Positions 19,001-21,401 of a DNA stretch of 21,401 nt are shown here, piece by piece. The stretch is from the NCBI GenBank assembly GCA_014904985.1, contig MU128929.1, positions 396,247 through 417,647 on the forward strand, in the 5' to 3' direction. The translations under genes were made by a program, and so were the position numbers. Positions within the stretch are counted from its first letter, which is position 1. Each line of letters starts with the position of its first letter. This DNA is from Hydnum rufescens UP504 (Eukaryota; Basidiomycota; Agaricomycetes; Cantharellales; Hydnaceae). The notes beneath the pieces are model-generated. The model did not search any database. It had not been told where the DNA came from and worked only from the letters and a program-made list of their open reading frames with translations.

Positions 19001-19120
19001 CATGAAGCCATTTTTTCATTTCAATATGTGCTGGATCCCGATTATGTCGAGATGTCCTTTTCATACCAGACATCCCTGAGTGATCTTGCCACCCTACTGG
19101 AGCATGCACCTCCCCATTGA
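16031..19120 (+). pseudogene. Large unknown protein gene, decayed
   Basis: I do not recognise the family. A start at 16031 opens MVRTTSKRLTLSKK, then a Ser/Thr-rich N-terminus. The same frame has a TAA at 16394-16396 and continues VFKDVIGEWPISDNRFVSI, GWVLEYTNTLWEKDMSEELL and on to a TGA at 16676. The same frame resumes at 17117-17707 (VPVTELEHHGVPLHGFWV, then an acidic stretch). A shift at a C10 run (17691-17700) leads to DLSVEDDEELRLNDMEIAAK and basic RKKNRPQ. A Pro/Ser-rich repeat (18160-18470) follows. After a further shift comes a C-terminal block with GDWYCIEFFGVTANVDIKAI, basic KGPARKKQK, and stop at 19118-19120. Between 16679 and 17116 the frame has four further TGAs, so an intron or decay must be assumed. 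It lies divergent from KDZ and could be its accessory gene or a captured gene. Confidence 0.55.
18160..18470 (+). repeat. Pyrimidine-rich CCCCTYNTCNC tandem tract
   Basis: The plus strand is almost purely C/T-rich, with units such as TTCCCCTTCTCACCG (about 15 bases) giving way to 27-base units around TCCCCTCCTCACTGT. It ends in a C9 run (18452-18460). All three plus frames are open for long stretches (S/P/H-rich, L/P-rich or F/P-rich). The coding frame therefore cannot be decided here, and it is a likely place for slippage in the surrounding gene. Confidence 0.75.
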
Positions 19121-19133
19121 GAGATTGGTGACC

Positions 19134-21401
19134 CACCTGATGCTGTAGACTTATTGCATCAGATATGGTAACTTACCACAAGTTTTTTGCAAAAATTGCA
19201 GTAAGTTACCATTACCACGTTTTTGATGCATCAGGTTAGCTGTTGCATCAGCTGGGGTAACCCCCAGGCATTTTAATATCAGCCAATGGCTCAGTTGGGT
19301 TCTTAATGGATTTGCATCCAATCATTTCCTATTTAGGATAATTTCCATACTGGGGTTGGGGGGCTAAAAATATTATATAATGATTCTAAATGGTATCCAG
19401 TTACATAATACACTGATTCCTATTGAAAAAAAGCCTAAATGCGGAAATTAAATGAACTACATCCAAGAAAAATTTTCCCCATCCAGCCCAATGGGGGCCC
19501 AGGACCAGGGGGTGGTGCCTGGGATGGATGGATGGACCCCTAGGGACCCTGATACAGTGAAAAAACCAGGGCCAGGGCCACTGGTTAGTGCCTGAAACAA
19601 TGAGAACAGTAAAAACAGCACCGGAACCACCGGAAATTGCCGGAAAATAAGTGCTGGGCGGATGAGTCTGGAATTTGGCACATGATTAGAGACTATTAGG
19701 ATGCAAATCATATCAAAATTTCAGCCCAATCCATGCATTACTTATGGAGATATGGGCCAAACAAGTTTGGACATTAAAAATTGATTTCCTCCCCCTATAA
19801 AATAGCTAGGGACTTGAAAATTCACACAGAGCATGAGGTCATTATGAAGCAACTATGTGCCAAAAATCAGCCCAATCCATGCACTTAAAGAGGGGGAACT
19901 GGGCAGGGAGGACCAAAACCACCGGAAGTTTCCAGAACATAAGCATTGGGTGGACATGTCTGACATTTGGCACCTGTTAGGGGCCATTGGTACGCAAATC
20001 ATATCAAGATTTCAGCCCAATCCATGCATTACTTATGGAGATATGGACCAAACAGGTTCAGACATTAGAAATTGATTTCCTCCCCCTATAAAATAGCTAG
20101 GGACTTGAAATTCACACAGAGTATGATGTCATTATGAAGTAACCATGTGCCAAGAATCAGCCCAATCCATGAACCTAAAGAGGGAGAACTGGGCAGGGGG
20201 GACCAGAACCACCGGAAGTTGCCGCAAAATAACTGCTGGGCGGACATGTCTGAGATTTGGCACATGATTAGAGACTATTAGGACGCAAATCATATCACAA
20301 TTTCAGCCCAATCCATGCATTACTTATGGAGATATGGGCCAAACAGGTTTGGACATTAAAAATTGATTTCCTCCCCCTATAAAATGGCTGGGGACTTGAA
20401 CATTTACACAGAGTATGAAGTCATTATAAAGTAATTGTGTGCCAAAAATCAGCCCAATCCATGCACTTAAAGAGGGGGAACTGGGCAAGGGGGACTGGAA
20501 CCACTGGAAGTTGCCGGAAAATAAGTGCTGGGCAGACGTGTCTGAAATGTGGCACCTGTTAGGAGGCCATTGGTACGCAAATCATATCAAGATTTAAGCC
20601 CAATCCATGCATTACTTACGGAGATATGGGCCAAACAAGTTTGGACATTGAAAATTGATTTACTCCCCTACAGTCAAGATATGAACTTGAAATTTTACAC
20701 AGGGTATAGTCATATAATGGACTAAATGTATGCCAAAGATCAGCCAGATCAGTTGAGTTTGAGACATTCAACTCCTTTGGCAGGCAGAAAAGAGGAACAA
20801 CCCCACCATAAATGTGAATCACCCCACACTGGGCCCAAAATAGGTTTAATTGACCTGTAATATTATGATACAGACTATATCCAAAAATGGAATGAATTGG
20901 ATGTGTGGAAGTGGCTGAAATGAGGGGGAGGGGAAGGATAATCAAAAGTGAATTACACAAGATGTAGGGCAGGCATGGATCTTATATCAGGCCACTAGTG
21001 TAATATATATATGGGGAGCTCATATACCAAATATCAGCCTAACCAGACTCCATTTAGGCATTGCTCCACATCATCCCCCCCTAACTCACAATTTCCTCCC
21101 AGGGCCTTCCATCCATACATTACCCTGAAAATTCACAGTTGGCTCATCCAAACACAATCATAACATCCCTCAAAATTTCAGATTTCTTACTGCAATGTGA
21201 GACCTTGCAGAATATTTTCAAGTTTCACTGTAATACACCTTCCAGTGGGGGCACTTCCAGAGCTCCAATGACTCTGATTTTTTGTAGGCCACACCTGGTC
21301 ACCATTTGAGGCTCAGGTGCAAAATTTCAGGCCATTCTAAGCACTTCTGGCATTGGTCACATGACCCAGATCTTCCCCCTCCCACTGCTTCACTCAGTGG
21401 A
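19134..21401 (+). mobile_element. Foldback-like element, copy C, cut by window end
   Basis: It begins CACCTGATGCTGTAGAC, the same as arm B inverted, 13 bases after the stop of the unknown gene. It runs through the subterminal hairpin (19166-19176/19201-19211), the conserved C-rich tract, three full 291-bp periods, and the CACTGTAATACACC site without the LTR. It ends at CTTCACTCAGTG, about 130 bases short of the palindrome centre seen in A/B. I infer that a second arm lies just beyond the window. Confidence 0.85.
19600..20720 (+). repeat. 291-bp tandem repeat in copy C, three full periods
   Basis: TTGATTTCCTCCCCCTATAA (or a close form) occurs at 19781, 20072, 20363 and 20655, at spacings of 291, 291 and 292. 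The half-unit phrase AGCCCAATCCATG comes about every 145-147 bases. Arms A and B have only one full period, so copy number varies between copies of the element. Confidence 0.88.

Noticed and set aside
11877..19133. 7.3-kb element bounded by B and C as terminal inverted repeats
   Set aside because: B pairs with A around a common centre and interrupts the KDZ gene. C stops short of its own centre at the window end, so B and C are better read as arms of two separate elements.

Overview
The window looks like transposon-dense, gene-poor DNA from a filamentous basidiomycete (Agaricomycete-type). The reasons are a KDZ-family transposase with short 51-70 nt introns, a basidiomycete-style tyrosine recombinase, a Copia gag remnant, LTRs with 5-bp target duplications, and fragments of two eukaryotic housekeeping genes (RPL35 and PRP19) that still carry short introns. 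I see no intact host gene. Every coding region I can identify carries stops or frameshifts, so this is a layered graveyard of nested insertions.

Layout. 1-2090: non-coding or unrecognised, with a 160-bp tandem repeat at 1056-1480. 2095-3620 (-): a tyrosine recombinase ORF split by a 393-bp solo LTR (2446-2838) with 5-bp duplications (GGCTC). 3772-4102: a duplicated 223-bp unit carrying long perfect hairpins. 4321-4619: an array of about nine small hairpins with a constant loop (CAGTAAAAA) and changing but complementary stems. 4665-4993 (+): Copia gag remnant. 5046-5190: a GGGGCCCC cluster.

5258-13501 (-): one KDZ transposase gene. Its N-terminal half (11880-13501) and C-terminal half (5258-7700) are separated by a roughly 4.2-kb foldback-like inverted repeat: arm A 7700-10031, centre near 10050, arm B 10062-11876. 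Arm A carries a 520-bp CpG-rich solo LTR (9211-9730, duplication GTAAT). The empty site is visible in arm B and in a third copy, C (19134-21401, running off the window). The arms contain a 291-bp tandem repeat, itself a dimer of about 146 bp, with one full period in A and B and three in C. The KDZ coding region also contains a 17-unit, 15-bp minisatellite encoding pentapeptides.

13502-16030: a patchwork holding a three-exon RPL35 pseudogene on the minus strand (14232-14715) and two tandem copies of the PRP19 U-box region on the plus strand (14893-15160 and 15161-15528), all with introns, so captured as DNA rather than as cDNA. 16031-19120 (+): a long decayed gene of unknown function that ends 13 bases before copy C.

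Order of events inferred from nesting: KDZ gene, then foldback element inside it, then the CpG-rich solo LTR inside the foldback arm. The older genes are rich in TGA stops of the kind made by CGA to TGA change, while the youngest LTR keeps its CpGs, which suggests methylation-linked decay.
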